64,000 bases of DNA from Brachybacterium fresconis (lineage in GTDB: Bacteria; Actinomycetota; Actinomycetes; Actinomycetales; Dermabacteraceae): the NCBI RefSeq assembly GCF_017876515.1, contig NZ_JAGIOC010000001.1:4402001-4466000 (forward strand), read 5' to 3'. The position numbers were made by a program, and so were the translations under genes. Shown piece after piece: positions 1 through 7,858 of the stretch. The notes under the pieces are model-generated. The model worked only from the letters and a program-made list of their open reading frames with translations. It did no database searches and had not been told where the DNA came from. Each line of letters opens with the position of its first letter. The first letter of the stretch is position 1.

Positions 1-449
1 GCGTTCAGGGGCACGAAAGCCACAGGCAGTCGCTGGCTGCCGTCCGCCGTTTCGGGGGAGTGGCGACGGTACTCGCGGCGGTGGACTTCCCGCGCGAACC
101 GCGTCGCGATCGTGGTCTTGCCCAGCCCTGGCTCGGCATCGATCACCGCCGCTCCTCGCAGCTTGTCGCCATCGCGCCGATTCGAGGCCATGACCTGGTC
201 CAGCACATCGAATGCCCGGGATAGCTGCTGCGTCTTGATCGTCGCCGGGTTCGCGTTCCACACGCACCGCGCCTCGTTGTAGTCCGCCAATGCGTCCGCG
301 TGCAGCGCGCGCATCTCCGCGCGGTTAAGCACCTCGAACTGCGGCCGGGTGCCTGCGTTGACGAACGCATCCCAGCCCTCCTTACGCGATAGCTGGTAGG
401 GCACCGTGTCGTACCGGTGCAGCCACTGCGCCCACGGATTCTCGCTCAC
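1..449 (-). CDS. tnsC: TnsC/TniB-like AAA+ ATPase of a Tn7-like transposon (partial, N-terminal 149 residues)
   Basis: The open frame runs off the left edge of the window. It starts at a GTG that overlaps the tnsB stop codon in a GTGA, so it is translationally coupled. The fragment has an N-terminal region of about 100 residues, then a Walker A motif AEPGLGKTT at about residues 105-113; Walker B lies outside the window. TnsC/TniB proteins are the ATP-dependent regulators that connect target-site proteins (TnsD/TniQ) to the TnsB transposase. The assignment rests on the P-loop plus the position directly after tnsB and tnsA. Which target selector the element uses (TniQ/TnsD or another) cannot be seen, because it would lie further left. 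Confidence 0.8.
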   Translation of the reverse strand, partial: MSENPWAQWLHRYDTVPYQLSRKEGWDAFVNAGTRPQFEVLNRAEMRALHADALADYNEARCVWNANPATIKTQQLSRAFDVLDQVMASNRRDGDKLRGAAVIDAEPGLGKTTIATRFAREVHRREYRRHSPETADGSQRLPVAFVPLN

Positions 450-2425
450 TCGTCGAACACCTCCAGCCCGTCCGCATCCGGGTGCTGCGCGTAGTACTGC
501 TCAAACACATCGAGATCGTCAGCGACCTGAGCCTGTGCCCGGCGACGCTCGAGATGGGCGGACAGGTCGATCACCGCCGGCACGTCACCGGCAGCCGGCG
601 CGGCGTTGTCCCTGGCTGGTTGTGCGGCAAGGCGGCGGGCGAGATTCTTCTCGCGGCGGCCGGTGACTGCCCCCTTGCTGTATCGTGCCAACAGGTCATC
701 GAGCGCGGCCCCGGCATCGACGTGCCGGTTGGTCTGCTGGCTGAGCTTTCGGGTGAAGGTGGCGGCTTCGGCGCTGAGCGGTGCGTCTAGGCCGGGCGCG
801 TGCTCCCACTCCAGGTCGTGCCAGGTCCGGGTGTCGGGGTCCTGGAAGTAGACGGTGCGCACGTCGTCGCGGTCGACCATGATCGGCCACTTGCCCGCAT
901 GCGCGCCTCCATGGGGTGATCGGGCTCCGCGGTGGAGGTTGAGAGCCAGCCCATCGTAGCGGCGCCCGTCGATCTCGACGCCGTAGTGCTGGATCGACCG
1001 CCAGGCGACGTCCAGGAACTCCATCCGCAAATCATCGCTGGCCGGGAGCCGCAGCACCCCGGCGGTGGCCATGCCGCGAGCGAACATCTCCGCCGGCGAC
1101 AGCTCCACCCACGGCAGCAGCGGGTCACACAGACCCCGGTGCGGGGTGTGGTGGTAGATCCGCACCCATTCGCGGAGGATCGCTTCGAGCTCGGGCACGT
1201 AGTAGAACGCCTGGCCCTCGATGTTCTTGCCGCGGGAGTAGATGTCCGGACCCTTGTAAGCGGCCAGGTGCTCGAGCAGCTGCTGACGCAAGGTGCGGAA
1301 GAACCGCTCGATCGCGGGCTTGTCCGTCGGCTTATGAGGGATCGCGGGCTGGATGTTGATCCCCAGCCGCTGGCACACCGCTCGAGTGCGCAGGGAGAGA
1401 TAAACCTTGCCATGATCGACCACGATCGTGTCCGGCAACGCGCCACTCTCCTGCGCCAACAGGGTCTCCGGCACCCCGACGTACGGCGCCGGGACGTCTT
1501 CATCACTCGGCGGGCCCCAGGCCTGCGGGGTGACCACCTGGAACAACACTGCCGCGACGTCTTGCGCGGTGGTCGAGATCGGGCGGAGGATCAAGCCGAG
1601 AATGCACCGCGAGTACAAGTCCATCGCCACCGTCAGCTCGGTATTGATCCACCGGCCCGTGACCGGTTCCATCGCGAACACGTCCAGCGGGGTGGTGTCG
1701 AGAACGACGTACTGGCCCGGCCGATCCGCTCGCATCCGACCCAGCACACCCCCAGGGCGTTCCGCCACCGAGCGCCTCTGCTTCGCCGCCCCGAACGTGT
1801 ACCGACCCTTGTCCAACTCACGCAAGCGTTCATAGGCGACGGATTGCGACGGGACCGGAGCTCCGGGGTTCTGCTCCAGGTAGAGCGCGTTCGTCCTGCG
1901 AAGTACGGTGCGCATCGTGGGGTTCGATCGGTCCGTGTAGGAGTCGAGCACTTCGCGGCAGGTCTGGTCCCATTCCGGGGCGACCGCGCGGTGGGAAGGC
2001 TGGAGCAAGCGCGAATCGACCAGGCCGGCCAGACCTCGCTCGACATACCGGGTCGCGCGGCGCCGAGCGGAGCGCGGCGAGATCTTCAGCTTCACAGCCG
2101 CCTGCTCGTAGCGCTGCTCAAGCGGCACGTCGCTGAGGGCCAGCACGAGCTGGTTGTAGATCTCGGCTTCGACCTCGATGCGAGCTCGTTGAGCACTCGT
2201 CAGGCCGGCGAGGATGACCGCATCAAGCTCGGCATGCGGGCCTCCCTCGTGCGGGGGGTCGTCCAACGGTCGAGCCGCGCCCACCAGAGCGGGCGCATGG
2301 ACGCGCAAGAACCGATCGACGGAGCGCAACAAGACGGTGGACCCATCGAGCTGTACGACTGTCCAGGCCGCGCCCTCGTACCAGAGCCGCGCACCCACCG
2401 ACGTATCCAAGCTCTCCGTGCTCAC
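446..2425 (-). CDS. tnsB: TnsB/TniA-like DDE transposase (Mu-type integrase)
   Basis: A 659-residue DDE recombinase that would join transposon 3' ends to target DNA. An N-terminal helix-turn-helix region (about residues 75-230) precedes the RNase H-fold core. The catalytic triad is readable: D243 in VLDTTPLD, D337 in VVDHGK and E373 in AIERFFRTL, a D,D-35-E spacing. A Mu-transposase C-terminal beta-barrel region follows. A longer frame exists upstream, but the GTG at 2425 is preferred because it overlaps the tnsA stop as GTGA, the same coupling seen between tnsB and tnsC. The gene looks intact, without frameshifts. The presence of tnsA separates this element from TnsA-less Tn5053/Tn402-type elements. 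Confidence 0.88.
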   Translation of the reverse strand: MSTESLDTSVGARLWYEGAAWTVVQLDGSTVLLRSVDRFLRVHAPALVGAARPLDDPPHEGGPHAELDAVILAGLTSAQRARIEVEAEIYNQLVLALSDVPLEQRYEQAAVKLKISPRSARRRATRYVERGLAGLVDSRLLQPSHRAVAPEWDQTCREVLDSYTDRSNPTMRTVLRRTNALYLEQNPGAPVPSQSVAYERLRELDKGRYTFGAAKQRRSVAERPGGVLGRMRADRPGQYVVLDTTPLDVFAMEPVTGRWINTELTVAMDLYSRCILGLILRPISTTAQDVAAVLFQVVTPQAWGPPSDEDVPAPYVGVPETLLAQESGALPDTIVVDHGKVYLSLRTRAVCQRLGINIQPAIPHKPTDKPAIERFFRTLRQQLLEHLAAYKGPDIYSRGKNIEGQAFYYVPELEAILREWVRIYHHTPHRGLCDPLLPWVELSPAEMFARGMATAGVLRLPASDDLRMEFLDVAWRSIQHYGVEIDGRRYDGLALNLHRGARSPHGGAHAGKWPIMVDRDDVRTVYFQDPDTRTWHDLEWEHAPGLDAPLSAEAATFTRKLSQQTNRHVDAGAALDDLLARYSKGAVTGRREKNLARRLAAQPARDNAAPAAGDVPAVIDLSAHLERRRAQAQVADDLDVFEQYYAQHPDADGLEVFDE

Positions 2426-3159
2426 GCCAGCACCCCGGCGGTGCGTCGGAGGAGCGTCTCGGCGTTCACGGGTTGACGGAGATCGAACGTGAACTCGCCA
2501 ACCCACACGAGAGCGAAGACCGCCACTCGCCACAAGCTCTCTTCGTAGCTCACGGGCCTGAGGGCAAGCATCTTGCCCAGCGTGCTTTCGGCCTCGTCCA
2601 ACCTTGCCCGCGCTTCTGCCAGGTACTCATCAGGCAATCGGTCGGGGCGTCGACCGACCGCCAGCAGCTTGAGATTACGCAGGACCGTGGGGTTGCCGCC
2701 GCTGAAGATCTCGTAACGCCATCCCTTGCTGCGGCACAACGCGCGCGTCCAGTCGAACTGGGCTCGGACTCGTGGCTTCTCGAGGAACGCTGCGGGCTTT
2801 ACGTCGACGAGGGTGACCGTCCGATCCGAGTGGACAAGCAGCAGATCAGGCACGTGCGCACGCCGACTGTCACCGTCGCGCCCCGTGATCTGGAATGGCT
2901 GCGTACAGATTCCCTCGACGCTCGGGTCGTGGTCCGCCAGCCACAGTCTGTCAAGCTCCAGCAAGCTCTCGTAGACCAGCGTCCGATCGTTGGTCGCGGC
3001 CCAGAACAGGCCCGGGTAGCTCCGTTGGCCTCGGTAGGTCGGTGGCACCCGGATGGGCAAGCCCTCGACGATCAGATCGGCACGTGCTTCCTCCCACGTC
3101 GTCGCGACCTCGTCGCCGGCGACGGTGCAGTACCGGAGGAACACCTCGCGTCCGCCCAC
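2422..3159 (-). CDS. tnsA: TnsA-like endonuclease of a Tn7-like transposon
   Basis: A 245-residue protein with the layout of heteromeric-transposase endonuclease TnsA, which cuts the 5' ends so that the element moves by cut-and-paste. The restriction-endonuclease-like catalytic residues are visible as E64 (VYESLLELDRLW), D105 (HVPDLLLVHSD) and D119-x-K121 (TLVDVKPA). Tn7 TnsA uses an equivalent Glu-Asp-Lys arrangement. The C-terminal part (about 170-245) would contact TnsC by analogy. The start is a GTG at 3159, only about 95 bases from the presumed transposon end, with a weak upstream ribosome site. It is first in the order tnsA-tnsB-tnsC, all pointing inward from this end as in Tn7. Confidence 0.83.
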   Translation of the reverse strand: MGGREVFLRYCTVAGDEVATTWEEARADLIVEGLPIRVPPTYRGQRSYPGLFWAATNDRTLVYESLLELDRLWLADHDPSVEGICTQPFQITGRDGDSRRAHVPDLLLVHSDRTVTLVDVKPAAFLEKPRVRAQFDWTRALCRSKGWRYEIFSGGNPTVLRNLKLLAVGRRPDRLPDEYLAEARARLDEAESTLGKMLALRPVSYEESLWRVAVFALVWVGEFTFDLRQPVNAETLLRRTAGVLA

Positions 3160-3175
3160 AAGATCATCCTGCCCG

Positions 3176-3254
3176 TCTGACAGGTGAGCCGGAAATCTGA
3201 CACGCGCTGGCCAAGAAACCCGGAAATGGCCAACTTGTCCCGGAACCTACAACA
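3176..3254. repeat. Presumed right end of the Tn7-like element with TnsB-site-like repeats
   Basis: Between the tnsA start and the dnaK promoter there are three copies of CCGGAA (3189-3195 and 3220-3226 as CCGGAAA; 3240-3246 as CCGGAAC) and two direct TCTGACA copies (3176-3182, 3196-3202). Repeated short sites of this kind are expected where TnsB binds the ends. Read inward on the minus strand, the outermost edge would begin TGT at about 3254, matching the terminal 5'-TGT of Tn7-type ends. The exact boundary and any target duplication are inferred; the left end is outside the window. Confidence 0.5.
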
Positions 3255-3305
3255 GTGATCCGCCCCACGTCGGCTCGTGCCTGGAATACTCGCAGCCCCG
3301 CCAAA

Positions 3306-3326
3306 GTTGAGTGTGGTGTACTCAAG
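3306..3326. promoter_or_regulatory. HAIR operator 1 (HspR binding site) upstream of dnaK
   Basis: GTTGAGT-N7-ACTCAAG matches the HspR-associated inverted repeat CTTGAGT-N7-ACTCAAG with one mismatch at the first base. It lies just upstream of the -35 hexamer, about 50 bases inside the presumed transposon boundary. Confidence 0.9.
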
Positions 3327-3342
3327 TTCAGTGCACGTCGGC

Positions 3343-3371
3343 TTGACAGGCCTGGAGCGAGGTTCTCTACT
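3343..3371 (+). promoter_or_regulatory. Promoter of the dnaK operon
   Basis: A consensus -35 TTGACA (3343-3348) is followed after 17 bases by TCTACT (3366-3371), a reasonable vegetative -10. The -10 overlaps the left arm of HAIR operator 2, and HAIR operator 1 sits immediately upstream. Bound HspR would therefore block RNA polymerase directly. Transcription would start near 3378, giving a leader of about 88 bases before dnaK. Confidence 0.75.
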
Positions 3372-3390
3372 TGAGTGCGTACAGCTCAAG
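3370..3390. promoter_or_regulatory. HAIR operator 2 (HspR binding site) overlapping the dnaK promoter
   Basis: CTTGAGT-N7-GCTCAAG differs from the perfect HAIR inverted repeat by one base. It covers the end of the -10 element and the likely transcription start, the typical position for repression of dnaK by HspR with DnaK as co-repressor. Confidence 0.92.
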
Positions 3391-3465
3391 TCTTGCCGTC
3401 GGCCTCCGGGTCGGCGCATCGCAGGAAGACCATGCGGCGCATCCGTCGCAGAAAGGCAGGCACCC

Positions 3466-5340
3466 ATGTCCCGTGTCGTCGGAATCGACCTCGGTACCAC
3501 CAACTCCGCCGTCTCCGTCCTCGAGGGCGGCCAGCCCACGGTGATCGCCAACGCCGAGGGCTCCCGCACCACCCCGTCGGTCGTCGCCTTCTCCAAGCAG
3601 GGTGAGGTCCTGGTCGGTGAGGTCGCCAAGCGTCAGGCCGTCACCAACGTCGATCGCACCATCGCCTCCGTCAAGCGCCACATGGGCACGGAGTGGAGCA
3701 CGGAGATCGACGACAAGAAGTACACCGCGCAGGAGATCTCCGCCCGCGTGCTCGGCAAGCTCAAGAAGGACGCCGAGTCCTACCTGGGCGAGGACGTGAC
3801 CGACGCGGTCGTCACCGTCCCCGCGTACTTCTCCGACTCCGAGCGTCAGGCCACGAAGGATGCCGGCACCATCGCCGGCCTCAACGTCCTGCGCATCATC
3901 AACGAGCCCACCGCCGCGGCTCTCGCCTACGGCCTGGAGAAGGGCAAGGACGACGAGCAGATCCTGGTCTTCGACCTCGGCGGCGGCACCTTCGACGTCT
4001 CCCTGCTCGAGGTGGGCAAGGACGACGAGGGTTCGACCATCCAGGTCCAGGCCACCGCGGGCGACAACCGCCTGGGCGGCGACGACTGGGACCAGAAGGT
4101 CGTCGACTGGCTGATCTCCCAGGTCAAGAACAAGGAGGGCGTGGACCTCTCCAAGGACAAGATCGCGCTGCAGCGCCTCAAGGAGGCCGCCGAGCAGGCC
4201 AAGAAGGAGCTGAGCTCCTCCACCTCCACCTCCATCTCGCTGCAGTACCTGTCGATGACGGAGAACGGTCCGCTGCACCTGGACGAGAAGCTCTCCCGCG
4301 CCCAGTTCGAGGACATGACCTCGGACCTGCTCGAGCGCACCAAGTCCCCGTTCCACCAGGTGATCAAGGATGCCGGGATCAAGGTCTCCGACATCGACCA
4401 CGTGGTGCTCGTCGGCGGCTCCACCCGCATGCCGGCCGTCACCGAGGCCGTCAAGAACCTCACCGACGGCAAGGAGCCCAACAAGTCGGTCAACCCCGAC
4501 GAGGTCGTCGCCGTCGGCGCCGCCCTGCAGGCCGCCGTCATCAAGGGCGAGCGCAAGGATGTCCTGCTCATGGACGTCACCCCGCTGTCCCTCGGCATCG
4601 AGACCAAGGGCGGCGTGATGACCAAGCTCATCGAGCGCAACGCGGCCATCCCGACCAAGACCTCCGAGGTCTTCTCCACGGCCGAGGACAACCAGCCCTC
4701 CGTGGCGATCCAGGTGTTCCAGGGCGAGCGTCAGTTCACCCGGGACAACAAGATGCTCGGCACCTTCGAGCTGACCGGCATCGCCCCGGCGCCCCGCGGG
4801 ATCCCGCAGGTCGAGGTCACCTTCGACATCGACTCCAACGGCATCGTGCACGTGACCGCGAAGGACCGCGGCACCGGCAACGAGCAGTCCATCCAGATCA
4901 CCGGCGGCTCCGCCCTGTCCGACGAGGACATCGACCGCATGGTGAAGGACGCCGAGGCCCACGCCGCCGAGGACGAGGAGCGTCGCAAGAACGCCGACAC
5001 CCGCAACTCCGTCGAGCAGCTCGTTTACCAGGGCGAGAAGCTGCTCAAGGACAACGAGGACAAGATCGCCGACGCCGACAAGACCAAGGCCGAGGACGCC
5101 ATCAAGGAGGCCAAGGACGAGCTGGCCAAGGAGGACGCCTCCACGGAGGACCTCGAGGCCAAGAGCGAAAGCCTGAACGAGGCCCTGCAGGCCGTCGGCA
5201 CCGCGATCTACTCGCAGGCCGAGGGTGCTGAGGGCGCCGAGGGCGCCGAGGGTGCTGCCGAGAGCGGCGCCGAGGCATCGTCCGACGATGATGACGTGGT
5301 CGACGCGGAGGTCGTGGACGAGGACGAGGAGAAGAAGTGA
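3466..5340 (+). CDS. dnaK: Hsp70 chaperone DnaK
   Basis: A 624-residue Hsp70, the usual length. The ATPase domain opens with [17 protein letters not shown], with phosphate loops such as [14 protein letters not shown] and VGGSTRMPA; the substrate-binding domain and the acidic C-terminal tail rich in Glu, Ala and Asp follow. It folds and refolds proteins with GrpE and DnaJ and in actinobacteria also acts as co-repressor of HspR. The ATG at 3466 is chosen because AGAAAGG lies just upstream and the family sequence begins there; the longer upstream frame would run through the operators. It is first in the dnaK-grpE-dnaJ-hspR operon, and its stop overlaps the grpE start. Confidence 0.98.
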   Translation: MSRVVGIDLGTTNSAVSVLEGGQPTVIANAEGSRTTPSVVAFSKQGEVLVGEVAKRQAVTNVDRTIASVKRHMGTEWSTEIDDKKYTAQEISARVLGKLKKDAESYLGEDVTDAVVTVPAYFSDSERQATKDAGTIAGLNVLRIINEPTAAALAYGLEKGKDDEQILVFDLGGGTFDVSLLEVGKDDEGSTIQVQATAGDNRLGGDDWDQKVVDWLISQVKNKEGVDLSKDKIALQRLKEAAEQAKKELSSSTSTSISLQYLSMTENGPLHLDEKLSRAQFEDMTSDLLERTKSPFHQVIKDAGIKVSDIDHVVLVGGSTRMPAVTEAVKNLTDGKEPNKSVNPDEVVAVGAALQAAVIKGERKDVLLMDVTPLSLGIETKGGVMTKLIERNAAIPTKTSEVFSTAEDNQPSVAIQVFQGERQFTRDNKMLGTFELTGIAPAPRGIPQVEVTFDIDSNGIVHVTAKDRGTGNEQSIQITGGSALSDEDIDRMVKDAEAHAAEDEERRKNADTRNSVEQLVYQGEKLLKDNEDKIADADKTKAEDAIKEAKDELAKEDASTEDLEAKSESLNEALQAVGTAIYSQAEGAEGAEGAEGAAESGAEASSDDDDVVDAEVVDEDEEKK

Positions 5341-6002
5341 TGACCGAGGACCGGAGCACCCCCGACGACGCTGAGCGCCCGGAGGGCGAGCCGAGGTTCT
5401 CCTTCACCGACAAGCGGAAGGTGAACCCGGAGGACGGCAGCATCCGTCCCGACGGGGACACCCAGGCCGATCCGGCACAGCCGGTGGATCCGATCGACGC
5501 CGAGGCCGCGACGCTCTACGAGCAGGCGGCCGAGGGCGGGCAGGAGTCCGCCCCGGCCGATGCCGGGTACGTCGCCGAGCTGGAGGGCAAGGTCGCCGAG
5601 CTCTCCGAGGAGCTCAAGCGCGAGCAGGCCGAGTACGTCAACTCGCGCCGACGCATCGAGGCCCAGGCCGAAGCGGGCAAGGAGGCGGCCGTCGGCCGTG
5701 TCCTGACCTCGCTGATCGGGGTCCTGGACGATGTGGAGGCGGGGCGCCAGCACGGTGACATCGCCGAGGGCACCCCCTTACACGCGATCGCCCAGAAGCT
5801 CGAGGACACCCTCGCCACCCACGGGCTGACGCGCTTCGGCGCGGTCGGGGAGGAGTTCGACCCGACCATCCACGAGGCCCTCATGCACGAGGACGCCGAG
5901 GATGTCGAGACCGCGACCATCTCGCTGGTGATCCAGCCGGGATACTCGATGAACGACCGGGTGCTGCGCCCGGCGCGCGTCGGGACCCGTGGTCCCGCCT
6001 GA
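5340..6002 (+). CDS. grpE: Nucleotide exchange factor GrpE
   Basis: A 220-residue protein with an acidic, poorly conserved N-terminus (about 1-75), a long coiled-coil helix (about 76-120) and the C-terminal beta domain carrying the GrpE signature (FDPTIHEAL, then GYSMNDRVLRPARV). It releases ADP from DnaK. The ATG overlaps the dnaK stop by one base (TGATG), indicating coupling. A GTG one codon upstream is a possible alternative start. The last codons and the stop lie inside the first copy of a 55-base tandem repeat, so the C-terminal end GTRGPA is partly repeat-derived. Confidence 0.96.
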   Translation: MTEDRSTPDDAERPEGEPRFSFTDKRKVNPEDGSIRPDGDTQADPAQPVDPIDAEAATLYEQAAEGGQESAPADAGYVAELEGKVAELSEELKREQAEYVNSRRRIEAQAEAGKEAAVGRVLTSLIGVLDDVEAGRQHGDIAEGTPLHAIAQKLEDTLATHGLTRFGAVGEEFDPTIHEALMHEDAEDVETATISLVIQPGYSMNDRVLRPARVGTRGPA

Positions 6003-6115
6003 TCGACGTGCTGTGAGCTTGCGAACGGCAGGAGATCAGGCAGATGATCCCGCCTGATCGACGTGCTGTGAGCTTGCGAGCGGCAGGAGATCAGGCAGAC
6101 GAGCCCGCCTGATCG
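5993..6115 (+). repeat. 55-base tandem repeat (2.2 copies) containing an inverted repeat, at the end of grpE
   Basis: Two near-identical 55-base copies (5993-6047 and 6048-6102, few differences) and a 13-base partial third copy. Each full copy carries GCCTGATC and, about 30 bases on, GATCAGGC, so each can fold into a hairpin with an imperfect inner stem. The first copy supplies the grpE stop codon. It might act as a stability or attenuation element in the operon mRNA; the function is unknown. Confidence 0.85.
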
Positions 6116-6144
6116 GCTCAGCCTGACGGATCCACCTCACGGCG

Positions 6145-6187
6145 GTGCGGGGCCTGCCGGCCGATGACCGGTCGGCAGGCCCCGCAC
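6145..6187 (+). terminator. Strong hairpin between grpE and dnaJ (attenuator or processing site)
   Basis: A perfect 15-base stem (GTGCGGGGCCTGCCG at 6145-6159 pairing with 6173-6187) with a 13-base loop. No U-tract follows. Because dnaJ and hspR lie downstream on the same strand, it probably lowers or processes the operon transcript rather than ending it completely. Confidence 0.6.
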
Positions 6188-6240
6188 CCGTTCCACCCCG
6201 CACCCCACGAAGTACCTGACGCTCTCGGAAGGAGACGCAC

Positions 6241-7281
6241 ATGTCCTCCCAGGACTGGCTCGACAAGGACTTCTACGCGGTCCTCGGCGTCTCGAAGGAC
6301 GCGAGCGCGCAGGAGATCAAGAAGGCCTACCGCTCCCAGGCCCGGAAGTACCACCCCGATCACCATCCCGGGGACGCCAAGGCCGAGGAGAAGTTCAAGG
6401 AGATCGGCGAGGCCTACTCGGTGCTCAATGATCCCGAGCAGCGCGAGCAGTACGACGCGATCCGCGCCATGGGCTCCGGCGGCGCACGCTTCTCCGCAGG
6501 CCAGGGCGGGCCCGGAGGAGCCGGCTTCGAGGACGTCTTCTCCTCCATGTTCGGCGGCGGCCAGGGCGGCGGCTTCCCCGGTGCCGGAGGACCCGGCGCC
6601 GGCGGCGCGCGCACGGCCGGAGGTGCAGGCAATCCGGACCTCGACGACATCCTGCGCATGTTCGGCCAGGGCGGCGGTGCATCCGGCTTCAGCGGCGGGG
6701 GAGGGTTCCCCGGCAGCGCCGGCGGCGCCCCCGCGAAGGGTGCCGACCTCTCCGCCCGCACCCGCATCAGCTTCCGCGACGCGGCGCTGGGCACCGAGAT
6801 CCGGCTCAGCGTCGACGGCCGCTCGCTGACCACCCGCATCCCCGCCGGCGTGCACGACGGGCAGAAGATCCGCCTGCGCGGCAAGGGCCGGCCCGGACCC
6901 GGCGGCGCCCCCGCCGGAGACCTGCTGCTGACCCTCGACGTCGACGAGCATCCCGTCTTCCACAGCGAGGGCACGAACCTGCACCTGACCCTGCCGGTCT
7001 CCTTCGACGAGGCCGTGCTCGGCACCAAGGTCTCCGTGCCCCTGCTCGACGGCGGCTCCGTGACCCTCAAGATCCCGGCCGGCACCCCGTCGGGCCGCAC
7101 CCTGCGGGTGCGCGGCAAGGGCATCGCCACGAAGAAGACCACCGGCGACCTCATGGTCACCGTGGAGATCGCCGTCCCCACCCATGTCGAGGGGGCCGCC
7201 AAGAAGGCGGTCGAGGACCTGCGCGAGGCCCTGGCCGACGAGGACCCGCGCGCCGGGCTCGCCGAGGCCGCCGCGCGCTGA
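6241..7281 (+). CDS. dnaJ: DnaJ-family co-chaperone without zinc finger (CbpA-like)
   Basis: A 346-residue J-protein. The J domain occupies about residues 8-75 with the HPD motif in KYHPDHHPG, which stimulates DnaK ATPase activity. A Gly/Phe-rich stretch follows (about 76-165), then the two beta-barrel substrate-binding subdomains (about 170-320). There are no cysteines, so the CxxCxGxG zinc domain of classical DnaJ is absent and the architecture is type II (CbpA-like). It sits in the DnaJ position of the hspR-controlled operon, between grpE and hspR. The ATG at 6241 follows GGAAGGAG. A zinc-finger DnaJ is likely to exist elsewhere in the genome; this is inference. Confidence 0.93.
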   Translation: MSSQDWLDKDFYAVLGVSKDASAQEIKKAYRSQARKYHPDHHPGDAKAEEKFKEIGEAYSVLNDPEQREQYDAIRAMGSGGARFSAGQGGPGGAGFEDVFSSMFGGGQGGGFPGAGGPGAGGARTAGGAGNPDLDDILRMFGQGGGASGFSGGGGFPGSAGGAPAKGADLSARTRISFRDAALGTEIRLSVDGRSLTTRIPAGVHDGQKIRLRGKGRPGPGGAPAGDLLLTLDVDEHPVFHSEGTNLHLTLPVSFDEAVLGTKVSVPLLDGGSVTLKIPAGTPSGRTLRVRGKGIATKKTTGDLMVTVEIAVPTHVEGAAKKAVEDLREALADEDPRAGLAEAAAR

Positions 7282-7420
7282 CCGTCCTCGGGACCGCGGT
7301 CGGATCGGCGGCCGCGTCCCCGATGCCCTGCTCGCGCCGCACGGCGTGGGACAGTGGAGGCCACGGCATCGGCATCGGCCGTGATGGGACGACCGTCCCG
7401 CAGGAAGGAGGATCACCGAC

Positions 7421-7858
7421 ATGGCAGCCCAGCACCGCATCGACGAGCGGGCCCCCGTGTTCGTGATCTCCGTGGCGGCCGAGCTCTCCGGCATGCACCC
7501 CCAGACCCTGCGCCAGTACGACCGGCTCGGGCTGGTCTCCCCGCAGCGCACCCTCGGCCGCGGGCGGCGCTACAGCGCCCGCGACGTGGCCAAGCTCCGC
7601 GAGGTCCAGCGCCTCTCCCAGGAGCAGGGCATCAACCTCGCCGGCATCAAGCGGATCCTCGAGCTGCAGGACGAGGTCACCGACCTCGTCGATCAGCTCG
7701 AGAGCGTCCAGGAATCCCTCGACTCCCTCACCCCGGCCCAGCGGCGCGTGTTCGCCGCGGACCGGGACGGGGAGATCAGCGCCCTGCGCCGGGGGCAGCG
7801 CCCCCAGCGGCGCGAGTCGGGAGCGCTCGTGCTGTGGCGTCCCCCGCGTCGCCGCTGA
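7421..7858 (+). CDS. hspR: Heat-shock repressor HspR (MerR family)
   Basis: A 145-residue MerR-type regulator. The winged helix-turn-helix (about residues 5-75: VISVAAELSGMHPQTLRQYD, then LVSPQRTLGRGRRYS) is followed by the dimerisation helix. HspR binds HAIR inverted repeats and, helped by DnaK, represses its own operon and usually clpB. Three HAIR sites are in this window (3306, 3370, 45001), which strongly supports the identity. The ATG follows GAAGGAGGA. It is the last gene of the dnaK operon, 139 bases after dnaJ. Its last 83 bases overlap the convergent glycosyltransferase gene, and its C-terminus is Arg-rich. Confidence 0.95.
   Translation: MAAQHRIDERAPVFVISVAAELSGMHPQTLRQYDRLGLVSPQRTLGRGRRYSARDVAKLREVQRLSQEQGINLAGIKRILELQDEVTDLVDQLESVQESLDSLTPAQRRVFAADRDGEISALRRGQRPQRRESGALVLWRPPRRR

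Noticed and set aside
932-2476. Long open frame on the plus strand opposite tnsB (514 codons)
   Set aside because: It is antisense to a gene with a complete DDE triad, has repetitive low-complexity translation and no family features; high GC keeps antisense frames open.
6003-6115. CRISPR-like array behind grpE
   Set aside because: The copies are directly adjacent with no variable spacers and there are no cas genes; it is a simple tandem repeat.
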